A DNA stretch of 24,491 nucleotides from Pseudomonadota bacterium (GCA_023390395.1 JAEWCY010000130.1:1-24491); one strand, 5' to 3'. Counted from the first letter of the stretch, positions 7,534 through 14,410 are shown. Made by a program: numbers and translations. The notes: a model not told the origin generated them from the letters alone.

Positions 7534-7580
7534 ACCACCCCGTTCCGTTTGAAACGGCCCTATCCGGGAGGGAGTTCGTT

Positions 7581-8237
7581 ATGTCCGTCGCGCGTTATCC
7601 GGACCCGGGCGTCCTGTACCCGATCGCGGGCTACGACAAGCTCGTATTTTTGAAGAACTGCATTACGCGGCCGAACATCCGCGTGGGCGACTTCACCTAT
7701 TTCGACGTCACCGGCAGCCCCGGAGCCAGGGCCGAGGACTTCGAGACCCGAAACGTCCTGTACCATTTCGATTGGATCGGCGACAGCCTCGTCATCGGCT
7801 CCTTTTGCGCCCTGGGCAGCGGCGTGCGCTTCATCATGAACGGGGCCAACCATGAGCTTTCCCCGCTGACCACCTACCCCTTCGGCATCTTCACCGACGG
7901 ATGGGAAACGGCCGCGCCCCTGTGCCAGACACGCGGCGACACCGTGGTCGGCAACGACGTCTGGATCGGCTACGACGCCACCATCATGCCCGGCCGCACC
8001 ATCGGGCACGGGGCCGTGGTCGGCTCCGGCAGCCTGGTGGCCAAGGACGTGCCGCCCTACGCCATCGTCGGCGGCAACCCGGCCCGCGTCATCCGCCAGC
8101 GCTTTCCCGACGACGTCGTCGCCCGCCTGCTGGCCGTGGCCTGGTGGGACTGGCCGCCGGAAAAGATCGCCCGCCACCTGCCGCTCGTCGCCGGCGCGGA
8201 CGTGGACGCCCTGGAGCGGGCCGCCGCCGCGTCCTGA
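7581..8237 (+). CDS. Vat/CatB-type hexapeptide-repeat acetyltransferase
   Basis: 218 residues in the left-handed beta-helix xenobiotic acyltransferase group. These trimeric enzymes move acetyl from acetyl-CoA to hydroxyls of, for example, streptogramin A or chloramphenicol, but many chromosomal members have unknown acceptors. Seen here are IGDSLVIGSFCALGSGV (66-82), the hallmark FIMNGANHELSPLTTYPFG with the probable catalytic His91, GDTVVGNDVWIGYDATIMPG (119-138), IGHGAVVGSGSLVAKDVPPY and VGGNPARVIRQRF. The helical C-terminal tail contains WWDWPPEKIA. The ATG at 7581 has a strong GGGAGGGAG site upstream, preferred over the in-frame ATG at 7494, which sits before the hairpin repeat. There is no signal peptide. 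The actual substrate is not known. Confidence 0.88.
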   Translation: MSVARYPDPGVLYPIAGYDKLVFLKNCITRPNIRVGDFTYFDVTGSPGARAEDFETRNVLYHFDWIGDSLVIGSFCALGSGVRFIMNGANHELSPLTTYPFGIFTDGWETAAPLCQTRGDTVVGNDVWIGYDATIMPGRTIGHGAVVGSGSLVAKDVPPYAIVGGNPARVIRQRFPDDVVARLLAVAWWDWPPEKIARHLPLVAGADVDALERAAAAS

Positions 8238-8260
8238 GCCTTTCCTTCTTTCCCGAACGA

Positions 8261-8289
8261 TTGACCCGGCCGGGCGCTTTTCGTATTTG
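8261..8289 (+). promoter_or_regulatory. Possible sigma-70 promoter for der
   Basis: TTGACC (8261-8266) and TATTTG (8284-8289) are 17 nt apart, upstream of der. A second perfect TTGACA at 8293-8298 has no good -10 partner. This is a motif match only. Confidence 0.4.
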
Positions 8290-8335
8290 CGGTTGACAAG
8301 GCGGGAAAGTCGTGGTCAAGCCACTGGCTCCCGTC

Positions 8336-8362
8336 GGCGCGCGAGCCTCGCGCCGCCTTTTT
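8336..8362 (+). terminator. Terminator-like hairpin in the der leader
   Basis: GGCGCG (8336-8341) pairs with CGCGCC (8349-8354), and GCCTTTTT follows at 8355-8362. It lies between the putative promoter and the AAGGAG site of der (8374). It could end read-through from the upstream acetyltransferase gene or act as an attenuator. The stem is short, so support is weak. Confidence 0.3.
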
Positions 8363-8391
8363 CCCAGCCCGTCAAGGAGAAACGTCGCCCC

Positions 8392-9720
8392 ATGCCCCCC
8401 ATCGTGGCCATCGTCGGACGCCCCAACGTAGGCAAGTCCACCCTGTTCAACCGCCTGGCCAGACGGCGCAAGGCCATCACCCACGACCGTCCCGGCGTCA
8501 CCCGCGACCGCCTGGAGGCCACGGCCCTCCTTGAGGACCGCCCGGTCACCCTGGTCGACACCGGCGGCATGGACTTCGACGCCCCGGAGGGACTCGACCG
8601 CCAGATCGTGGTCCAGGCCGAAATCGCCCTGGCCATGGCCGACGTGGTGCTTTTCCTCGTGGACGGCCGCTCCGGGCGCACGACCCTCGACGACGAGGTG
8701 GCCGACCGCTTGCGCCGGGTGGGCAAGCCCGTGGTCGTGGCCGTCAACAAGGTGGACGGCGAGGAGCTCGAGCCGGCCGCCCTGGCCGATTTCCACGCCT
8801 GGGGCCTGCCGCTGCTGTCGATTTCCGCCGCCCACGGCCACGGCATGAACGCCCTGGCCGAGGCCCTGGCCGACGCCCTGCCCGACGAAGCGGCCGAAGA
8901 GACGCCGCGGGAGGCCGCCGAAGCCGGGCTGCGTCTGGCCGTGCTTGGCCGGCCCAACGCCGGCAAGTCGTCCCTGGTCAACGCGCTGCTCGGCGAGGAG
9001 CGCGTCATCGTCAGCGACGTGGCCGGCACCACCCGCGACGCCGTGGACGCGGCCGTGGTCAAAAACGGCAAGCGCTACGTGTTCGTGGACACGGCAGGCG
9101 TGCGCAAGCGCACCCGCATCACCGACGACCTGGAGCGCGACAGCGTGGGCAAGGCGCTTGGGAGCGCCAAGCGGGCCGACGTGGCCGTGGTGGTCATCGA
9201 CGCCACGGGCGGGGTCGGCGTCCAGGACAAGCGCCTCCTCTCCTACCTGGACAAGGAGCGCACGCCGTTTCTCATCGTGGTCAACAAGATCGACCTCATC
9301 GCCCAGAAGGACATGATCGCCCTGCGCAAGGACATCGCGGAGGAGCTTCGCATGTGCTCCCACGTGCCGGTGCTCTACATCGCGGCGGCCAAGGGCAAGG
9401 GCGTGGCCAAGGTGCTGCCCATGGCCGAGGCCATCTGGGAGGAGTGCAAGATCCGGGTGGGCACGGGCGCGCTCAACCGGGCCATGCGCGAGGTGCTGGA
9501 CAAGCACCAGCCGCCCCTGGTCAACGGCCGCCGGGCCAAGTTCTACTACCTGACCCAGGCCGCCACCCCGCCGCCGACCTTCGTCTTTTTCGTGAGCGAC
9601 ACGGCGCGCGTGCGCGAATCCTACGCGAAGTACCTGGAAAACGCCCTGCGCAAGCTCTTCGGCATCACCATGGCCCCGGTCAAGGTGGTGTGCCGCGACA
9701 GCCACAAGCCCAAGGAATAG
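8392..9720 (+). CDS. der: Ribosome biogenesis GTPase Der (EngA)
   Basis: 442 residues, the family's usual length. Der is a tandem-GTPase essential for 50S ribosomal subunit maturation. The first G domain has GRPNVGKS (9-16), DRPGVTRDR (31-39), DTGG (55-58) and NKVD (118-121). The second has GRPNAGKS (185-192), VAGTTRDAVD, DTAGVRKR and NKID. The C-terminal KH-like domain shows ALNRAMREVLDKHQPP and KFYYLTQAATPPPTFVFF, and ends in a typical basic tail. The ATG at 8392 is preceded by AAGGAG (8374-8379). It is preceded by its own possible promoter and followed by a GC-rich hairpin, which suggests a single-gene unit. It converges on the DUF89-like gene. Confidence 0.97.
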   Translation: MPPIVAIVGRPNVGKSTLFNRLARRRKAITHDRPGVTRDRLEATALLEDRPVTLVDTGGMDFDAPEGLDRQIVVQAEIALAMADVVLFLVDGRSGRTTLDDEVADRLRRVGKPVVVAVNKVDGEELEPAALADFHAWGLPLLSISAAHGHGMNALAEALADALPDEAAEETPREAAEAGLRLAVLGRPNAGKSSLVNALLGEERVIVSDVAGTTRDAVDAAVVKNGKRYVFVDTAGVRKRTRITDDLERDSVGKALGSAKRADVAVVVIDATGGVGVQDKRLLSYLDKERTPFLIVVNKIDLIAQKDMIALRKDIAEELRMCSHVPVLYIAAAKGKGVAKVLPMAEAIWEECKIRVGTGALNRAMREVLDKHQPPLVNGRRAKFYYLTQAATPPPTFVFFVSDTARVRESYAKYLENALRKLFGITMAPVKVVCRDSHKPKE

Positions 9721-9722
9721 CC

Positions 9723-9750
9723 GGGCGCGGCCGCGATGCCGGCCGCGCCC
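9723..9750. terminator. Hairpin between convergent der and DUF89-like genes
   Basis: An 11-bp perfect stem (9723-9733 with 9740-9750) with a 6-nt loop starts 3 nt after the der stop. It is followed on the plus strand by TCCCCTGCCC, which has few T residues. It probably helps end both converging transcripts, but it is not a textbook intrinsic terminator. Confidence 0.45.
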
Positions 9751-9822
9751 TCCCCTGCCCGTTCCGAGCTTCCCGCGTGCGCGGCCGTTCCCGAACGGGT
9801 CCCGGCCGGACGGGTCGCCGCC

Positions 9823-11589
9823 CTAGCGGTATTCGATGCCCGCGTCGAAGAACTTGCCCACGCCGTATTCGCGGCGGCGGAAGAACTTCTCCGGGTCCGG
9901 GCCGATGATCTGGAGCTCGGGCTGGCTGGACTGCATGGAGAGCGCGATGTGCATCTCCTTGGTGCAGCCCGTGGAAAAGGTCGCGTCCTTGCCCGCCCAC
10001 ACCGGCGGCACCTGCCGGCCCAGCAGGCCGAAGCTCTTCTCGATGTCGAAGTGGGTCTGGAAGCGCCACACGTCGATGAGCCCGCTGCGCTGCACCTTCT
10101 CCCACATGAACATCAGGTCGTCGGCGTCCATGCCCTCCTCGAAGTGCTCGGCCGGATTGATGACGAAGGTGCCGGGCAGCTTCTGGCGGACATGCGCCAC
10201 GAAGGCCGTGACCAGCTCGATGGCCGTCTGCGTCTGGCCCGGGATGGAGCCGATGATGGCGCTGTAGAACATCACCGACTTGCCCGAGGCCTTGGCCGCG
10301 CGCATGCCGGCGATGATCTCCTCGGCCTTGGCCGTGATGTCGGCCTCGGTGAACGAGCGCGCCCCGGGAGCCCTGGGCTTGAAGTCGAGGGCCAGCCCCC
10401 CGGCCCCGTCGCCGTAAAAGGAGGCCACGTCCCGGGTGAACTGGTGGCTCGTCTCGATGAGCCGGCGGTGGTTGAGGGGGCCGCGGGCCAGGATCAGGTC
10501 AGCCTCCTTCCAGGCCCGGGCGAAGGTCACGGAAACCCGGTAGAGGTTCAGGCGCTCGCGGGTGCCGTCGGAGATGACCGTCAGGGGGTATTCGCGCATG
10601 ACCTGGAGCAGCGCGTTCTTGCTCGCCCGGTGGTCGGTCAGGAAATGCGCCCCGGCCAGGGCCGCGTCCAGGAGGGGGTCGGCGTCCGGGTCCCAGATGG
10701 TCGGCGCGTCGTAGTAGAACCCGTCCTTGAGGGCGACGATGACCCGATGCCCCAGGCGCAGCAGCACCCGCACGGCCAGCAGGTCGAAGAGGATGCTCCC
10801 GGAGGCGTCGGGCATGAAGAGGATCTTGAGCCCTCCGCCGGCCCGCCTGGGGTCGAGCAGGGCCTCCAGGCGGACGAAGCCCTCCGGGAAGGCGGCCAGG
10901 GCCGCGTCCAGCCCCTCGCGGCCGGGAAAGGCCTCGGAGCCGTCCCAGATGCCGGGCATGGAGCCCAGGAGCAGCAGGCGGCGCAGCTCCAGCATGTCCA
11001 GGGCGAAGCGCAGCTCGGGGATGGCCCGGCAGCCCGGCAGGTCGGACGGGCAGGCGTAGAGCATGGTCCGGAAGGCCTCGCCCTGGATGAAGGCGAAGGC
11101 CCGGCGGTTCATGAGCCGCTTGCGCTCCCGGTGGGGGTCGTCCAGGCCCGACTGGGTGAGGAAGATGGTGCACAGCCGTTTGGCCAGGCGCGACGGGATG
11201 AGCGTGGGCCGGGTCATGGCCTGGCGGTACTTGAGTTCGCACAGGCTTCGGATCTTCACCGCCGTGTAGGCGTCGGGCACGAAGGCGTCGATGAGCCGGC
11301 CGATGCGGGCGAGCCTGGCGTCGTATTCGGCCGCCACCTTGGGGTCGGCCCGTTCGCTGACCAGGTGGGCGAACATCTCGTCCGAGCACGGCACGTAGAT
11401 CTCGTCGGGGGCAAGCGACACCATGAACCGCAGCTGCTCCGGCGAGGCGTTCTTGTCCGGGGCGATGAAGTGGTCCAGGTTGTTCTCGGTCATGAAATGC
11501 AGCAGCCAGGCGTCGCGCACCGGGTCGCCGCCGTAGCGCGGGGCCTGGCCCGGAGCCAGGGAGATCGGGGAGGGACCCGCGCCGTTCAT
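9823..11589 (-). CDS. DUF89/ARMT1-like domain protein, coupled to nadK
   Basis: 588 residues from the ATG at 11589, which overlaps the nadK stop as ATGA, so translation is coupled. The frame stays open beyond it into nadK antisense, but that part is a shadow. The central region resembles DUF89 metal-dependent phosphatases. LKILFMPDASGSILFD (254-269) aligns by eye with the family's DNAGE...D segment, VIVALKDG (283-290) with the following strand, and ADLILARGPLNHRRL (363-377) with the family's KGxxN segment. The DNAGE acid and amide positions are changed here to DASGS, which may alter metal binding. The N-terminal ~250 residues are helical, and the C-terminal ~190 (FYSAIIGSIPGQTQ, HFEEGMDADDLMFMWEK, STGCTKEMHIALSMQSS) are not recognised. 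DUF89 members elsewhere dephosphorylate damaged sugar phosphates or metabolites. No signal peptide is visible. The family call is moderate and the activity is unknown. Confidence 0.7.
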   Translation of the reverse strand: MNGAGPSPISLAPGQAPRYGGDPVRDAWLLHFMTENNLDHFIAPDKNASPEQLRFMVSLAPDEIYVPCSDEMFAHLVSERADPKVAAEYDARLARIGRLIDAFVPDAYTAVKIRSLCELKYRQAMTRPTLIPSRLAKRLCTIFLTQSGLDDPHRERKRLMNRRAFAFIQGEAFRTMLYACPSDLPGCRAIPELRFALDMLELRRLLLLGSMPGIWDGSEAFPGREGLDAALAAFPEGFVRLEALLDPRRAGGGLKILFMPDASGSILFDLLAVRVLLRLGHRVIVALKDGFYYDAPTIWDPDADPLLDAALAGAHFLTDHRASKNALLQVMREYPLTVISDGTRERLNLYRVSVTFARAWKEADLILARGPLNHRRLIETSHQFTRDVASFYGDGAGGLALDFKPRAPGARSFTEADITAKAEEIIAGMRAAKASGKSVMFYSAIIGSIPGQTQTAIELVTAFVAHVRQKLPGTFVINPAEHFEEGMDADDLMFMWEKVQRSGLIDVWRFQTHFDIEKSFGLLGRQVPPVWAGKDATFSTGCTKEMHIALSMQSSQPELQIIGPDPEKFFRRREYGVGKFFDAGIEYR

Positions 11590-12449
11590 GGCCGGTTGAT
11601 GAAGCCCTTGAGGCGCAGGCGGCCGAAATAGCTGTCGCCCGGGCGCTTGGCCAGCTTGAGGAAGCGCTCGGACTTGCGCACCACCACCACGTCGTTGTCG
11701 TCGAGGGGGAAAAGCTCCTGGCCGTCGCAGGTCAGGTACATGTTGGTCTCGGGCGCGGACAGGGCCAGGCGCACCGGGGAATCGGCCGGCACCACCACCG
11801 GTTTGAAATCGCTCAGGAAGGGGCAGATGGGCACCACGCACAGCACGTCGAGGCCCGGGTAGATGAGCGGCCCCCCGGCCGAGACGCAGTAGGCCGTGGA
11901 GCCGGTCGGCGTGGAGATGACCACGCCGTCGGCCCGCAGGGTGCAGACGTCGGCGTCGCCGAGCGTCACGTCGAAGGCGGCCAGGCGGGCCATGGCCCCC
12001 CGGCTGATGACCGCGTCGTTGAGGGAGGTGGTGTGGTAGACGGTCTGGCTGCCCCGGATGACGGACACCTCGATCATGATGCGCCGGGCTTCGGTGAAGC
12101 CGTGGAGCAGGATGTCGTCCAGGATCTCCTGCCAGTCGTCGAGGCCGGCCGAGGTCATGAATCCCACCCGGCCGAGGTTGATGCCGAGGAAGGGCACGCC
12201 GTCGGCCGCGGACTGGCGGGCGGCCGAGAGCATGGTGCCGTCGCCGCCGAGGATGAGCGCCAGCTGGGGCGGCGTGGTGAGCACGGCCCCGGCCGGGTGC
12301 ACGACGTTTTGGGCCTCCGGCACGTTCTCGCGCACCAGCGCGACCACGCCCCGGGCGGCCAGCCATTCGGCCACGGCCCAGGCCATGCCCCTGGCCTTCT
12401 CGTGGTCGGCCTTGTGGATGACGATGACGGTTCGAATGACGCCTTGCAT
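11586..12449 (-). CDS. nadK: NAD kinase
   Basis: 287 residues. It phosphorylates NAD+ to NADP+ using ATP or polyphosphate. Signatures are ILGGDGTML (66-74) with the catalytic-loop GGDG, INLGRVGFMTS (90-100), LNDAVISRG (143-151), and DGVVISTPTGSTAY (174-187). The C-terminal beta-domain includes VVVPADSPVRL and MYLTCDGQE. The ATG at 12449 is chosen because conserved sequence (VIRTVIVIHK) begins there; upstream in-frame residues overlap the promoter region and are not conserved-looking. The ribosome-binding site is weak (GGGAA). A TTGTGT-N17-TATAAG promoter lies upstream. It is the first gene of a two-gene operon with the DUF89-like gene. Confidence 0.96.
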   Translation of the reverse strand: MQGVIRTVIVIHKADHEKARGMAWAVAEWLAARGVVALVRENVPEAQNVVHPAGAVLTTPPQLALILGGDGTMLSAARQSAADGVPFLGINLGRVGFMTSAGLDDWQEILDDILLHGFTEARRIMIEVSVIRGSQTVYHTTSLNDAVISRGAMARLAAFDVTLGDADVCTLRADGVVISTPTGSTAYCVSAGGPLIYPGLDVLCVVPICPFLSDFKPVVVPADSPVRLALSAPETNMYLTCDGQELFPLDDNDVVVVRKSERFLKLAKRPGDSYFGRLRLKGFINRP

Positions 12450-12501
12450 GCCCGGTTCCCGTTTCGCGGATGTATCCCCTTCCGGCCCGGGGAGGAAGGG
12501 C

Positions 12502-12530
12502 CTTATACGGCAAACGACCGGACGACACAA
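12502..12530 (-). promoter_or_regulatory. Sigma-70-type promoter for nadK
   Basis: On the minus strand TTGTGT (12530-12525) and TATAAG (12507-12502) are separated by 17 nt, and the -10 matches five of six positions. The predicted leader contains a 7-bp CCCTTCC/GGAAGGG hairpin (12477-12483 with 12494-12500). Confidence 0.6.
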
Positions 12531-12545
12531 GAAAGTCGCCGGGCC

Positions 12546-12572
12546 GCCCGGGACCCGGGCATGGATTTTTTT
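12546..12572 (+). terminator. Hairpin plus T-run upstream of the sigma-28 promoter
   Basis: The inverted repeat GCCCGGGACCCGGGC (12546-12560) can form a 5-bp stem and is followed after 5 nt by seven T residues (12566-12572). It sits directly before the FliA promoter and could block read-through on the plus strand. The stem is short and no plus-strand gene lies close upstream, so the role is uncertain. Confidence 0.3.
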
Positions 12573-12584
12573 CGCCGAAGCCTC

Positions 12585-12611
12585 TAAAGGTGAACTCCAT
12601 GCTGCCGATAA
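12585..12611 (+). promoter_or_regulatory. Sigma-28 (FliA) promoter, first of two
   Basis: TAAAGGTG (12585-12592), an 11-nt spacer, then GCCGATAA (12604-12611). This matches the FliA consensus TAAAGTTT-N11-GCCGATAA with an exact -10 and only two changes in the -35. It is located 25 nt before the GTG start of the DVU0524-like gene. Confidence 0.85.
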
Positions 12612-12636
12612 GCACCCTGAGAAGGAGCCATACGCC

Positions 12637-13056
12637 GTGACCGCCATCCCCTACCAGGTACGCGCCATGCTGCGCACCTACGGACGGCAGGTGACCACGG
12701 CCAGGCGCTTGGCCCGCTACCGCCGCTCGCTGATGGCGGCCGGGGCCGAGGACGAGGTCAGGATCTCCCGGGAGGCCAAACGCCGCGAACTCGTGGGCCG
12801 GGTGGCGGCGGAGATCGTCGAGAACTGCATCGTGACCGGATCGGACACGCCCGTGGTGGAAGAGATCAAGGCGGACCTCGAGGAGGAACTGGGCTTTCCC
12901 CTCGCCTTCGCCTACCCGCCCGAGGAACAGGACATGCAGATATTCAGGACGGACGGTCCGCAGGGCCCGCAGGAAATCACAGGGGAGTTCAAGACGGCCG
13001 TGTTCAGGCGGCTGTGGGAACTGGCCCTGGAAAAAGTCGACGAAACCATGCTCTAA
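12637..13056 (+). CDS. DVU0524-like FlgM-associated protein
   Basis: 139 residues from a GTG at 12637, chosen because AAGGAG (12622-12627) lies 9 nt upstream and the sigma-28 promoter precedes it; starts further upstream lie before the promoter. The protein is soluble, with a basic N-terminal helix (RTYGRQVTTARRLARYRR) followed by acidic helical sequence (VVEEIKADLEEELGF), and ends in LWELALEKVDETML. It has no signal peptide or membrane segment. I recognise the position and character as those of D. vulgaris DVU0524, whose family sits next to flgM in Desulfovibrionaceae. The molecular role is not known to me. Co-regulation with flgM by FliA suggests a flagellar regulatory, chaperone or assembly function. 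Confidence 0.8.
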   Translation: MTAIPYQVRAMLRTYGRQVTTARRLARYRRSLMAAGAEDEVRISREAKRRELVGRVAAEIVENCIVTGSDTPVVEEIKADLEEELGFPLAFAYPPEEQDMQIFRTDGPQGPQEITGEFKTAVFRRLWELALEKVDETML

Positions 13057-13081
13057 ATTTCGGTCCCCCCGCTGCCGATAG
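13054..13081 (+). promoter_or_regulatory. Probable second sigma-28 promoter, before flgM
   Basis: TAAATTTC (13054-13061) and GCCGATAG (13074-13081) are 12 nt apart, one more than ideal. The CTGCCGATA core is identical to that in the upstream FliA promoter. The TAAA box overlaps the stop codon of the preceding gene. flgM starts about 34 nt downstream. Confidence 0.55.
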
Positions 13082-13115
13082 GAAATGCAAGGGAGTCAAG
13101 CGGGAGGGGGTAGCC

Positions 13116-13433
13116 ATGGACATCAAGAACATCTTCGGAATCAATCAGGGCTACGGCCAAAGCCGGGTTTCCCGCAGCAACTCGGGCGAGACCTCGTCGG
13201 TCTCGCGCGGGGCCAGCGAAGAGGCCTCAAGCGGCTCCAGCTCGGACAAGGTGACGCTCTCCGGCGACGCCAGGCTCGTGTCCCTGGCCGCGACCACGGC
13301 CAAGGAGTCCCCGGACACGCGCTCGGACCGCGTGGCCGAACTCAAGGCCCAGGTCGAGGCCGGCACCTACCAGCCGGATTCCCGGAAAATCGCCGAGAAA
13401 ATGCTCACCATGGATTCGGAGCTCTTCGGCTAG
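13116..13433 (+). CDS. flgM: Anti-sigma-28 factor FlgM
   Basis: 105 residues, the usual size. FlgM binds and inhibits the flagellar sigma factor FliA until the hook is complete, when it is exported through the flagellar type III system. The N-terminal half is Ser/Gly-rich and probably disordered (SRSNSGETSSVSRG, SSGSSSDKVTLSG), as in the exported region of FlgM. The C-terminal sigma-binding helices contain RSDRVAELKAQVEAGTYQPD, then SRKIAEKMLTMDSELFG. The ATG at 13116 follows GGGAGGGGG. It lies 59 nt after the DVU0524-like gene. The strong terminator at 13638 ends this transcript. The promoter in front of it implies FliA activates its own inhibitor. Confidence 0.93.
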   Translation: MDIKNIFGINQGYGQSRVSRSNSGETSSVSRGASEEASSGSSSDKVTLSGDARLVSLAATTAKESPDTRSDRVAELKAQVEAGTYQPDSRKIAEKMLTMDSELFG

Positions 13434-13637
13434 GGCCGCCGGTCCGCGGACGGCACGGGAGTCTTTTCAGGAAAAACGACGCTTCGAGCCTGTCGCCCGG
13501 GAATACGCGACACGCCTTTCGCCGGGGCGACACGAGGACAGGCGAAATGCAAGCGGCCCGCGCCTTCGGGCGGGCCGGACGGTCGACGACATGATGGTGT
13601 GCATCCGTGCGGCGCGCGCGGACAGGGCACGCGCCAC

Positions 13638-13682
13638 AAGCGCCTTCCGCCCCGAGAGGGGTCCGGAAGGCGCTTACTTTTT
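13638..13682 (+). terminator. Strong intrinsic terminator for the flgM transcript
   Basis: A 12-bp perfect outer stem (13638-13649 with 13664-13675) plus a 4-bp inner CCCC/GGGG stem with a GAGA loop is followed by AC and five T residues (13678-13682). The right arm overlaps the stop codon of fliW on the opposite strand. The 204 bases between flgM and this hairpin show one further GC hairpin and no gene I can support. Confidence 0.75.
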
Positions 13683-14129
13683 GCGGCTGGTCATGCCCGG
13701 CGTGTAGTGAGCCGGGTAGCGCGAGTCGGTCTGGGGTATCTGCAGCCCGATGCGGGCCTGGTTGTTGATGATGATGGGTCCGCTCAGGTTGAGCGTGGTC
13801 CGCTCGGGCATGCCCTGGGGAATGGTCACGGTGACCAGGACCAGGGCCTGCTCCCGGGATTCGATGGCCAGCAGCTTGCGGTCGGCCTCGCCGATGACCA
13901 CCTCGTACTCGGTCATGAAGCTGTAGGGATCGGTGACGAGCAAGCCGAGCTTGGGGTCGTCGAGGCTTTGCAGCACGAGGAACGGGGATTCCTCGCGCAG
14001 CTGGATGAGCGTGAACTCCCGGTGCCCCATGAACCCGATGATTCCCCGGGGGAAGGTCAGCACGCGGTCCTCGGGCAGGATCATGGGCCCAAGCCGCGTT
14101 TCCACTACTCGTTCGTCTTTTTTGGCCAT
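13674..14129 (-). CDS. fliW: Flagellar assembly factor FliW
   Basis: 151 residues. FliW binds flagellin and, when flagellin has been exported, binds CsrA instead and relieves CsrA repression of flagellin translation. Family features are ETRLGPMILPEDRVLTFPRG, IIGFMGHREFTLIQ, FLVLQSLDDPKLGLLVTDPY, and LNLSGPIIINNQARIGLQ near the C-terminus. The ATG at 14129 (MAKKDERVVE) is preferred to an upstream ATG at 14168 because its N-terminus is the expected one. It overlaps the csrA end by 25 bases. Its stop codon lies in the right arm of the flgM terminator. It converges on flgM. Confidence 0.95.
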   Translation of the reverse strand: MAKKDERVVETRLGPMILPEDRVLTFPRGIIGFMGHREFTLIQLREESPFLVLQSLDDPKLGLLVTDPYSFMTEYEVVIGEADRKLLAIESREQALVLVTVTIPQGMPERTTLNLSGPIIINNQARIGLQIPQTDSRYPAHYTPGMTSRKK

Positions 14130-14344
14130 AACTTCGCCGCCGCCAGGACATCGGAATCCATGGCGCAAAGCGCCTGCCGGTTCTGCTCGAGCACCCTGAG
14201 ATACACCTCTTCGCGATACACCTGCATGTCGTCCGGCACTTCCAGACCGATCTTGATCTGCTTGCCCTGGACGCCCAGGACAGTGATCTTGATGTGATCG
14301 CCGAGGTGCAGGCTCTCGCCAGGCCTTCGGGTCAAAATGAGCAT
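14105..14344 (-). CDS. csrA: Carbon storage / translational regulator CsrA
   Basis: 79 residues, starting MLILTRRPGESLHLGD. CsrA is a dimeric RNA-binding protein that recognises GGA motifs in mRNA leaders; in flagellate bacteria with FliW it represses flagellin translation. RNA-contact regions are the first strand (LILTRR) and the VYREEVYLRV segment, equivalent to the Arg44 region of E. coli CsrA. The C-terminal extension after VLEQ is longer than in E. coli, as in FliW-controlled CsrA proteins. The start at 14344 is chosen by family N-terminus. An in-frame ATG at 14392 would add 16 residues. Neither start has a strong ribosome-binding site. It overlaps fliW by 25 bases. Confidence 0.95.
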   Translation of the reverse strand: MLILTRRPGESLHLGDHIKITVLGVQGKQIKIGLEVPDDMQVYREEVYLRVLEQNRQALCAMDSDVLAAAKLWPKKTNE

Positions 14345-14410
14345 GAACGCCCGCGCCCCCACTTTCGGTTGCAGCGCGAAAAACTTCGTCATCGCGCCCT
14401 GTTATGCCGT

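Noticed and set aside
7581..8237. Acetyltransferase gene as an acquired antibiotic-resistance gene
   Set aside because: Base composition matches the neighbours and no mobile element flanks it. The family is common on chromosomes with unknown substrates.
9823..12615. A single 930-codon frame that looks like an NadK-DUF89 fusion
   Set aside because: The upstream third reads the nadK region in the wrong frame as Arg/Pro/Gly-rich sequence. NadK itself is intact in another frame and ends in an ATGA overlap, so these are two genes.
13434..13637. Possible small gene or RNA between flgM and its terminator
   Set aside because: I found no frame with a convincing start and composition. One 8-bp GC hairpin is present, but without a promoter or T-run it does not support an RNA gene.
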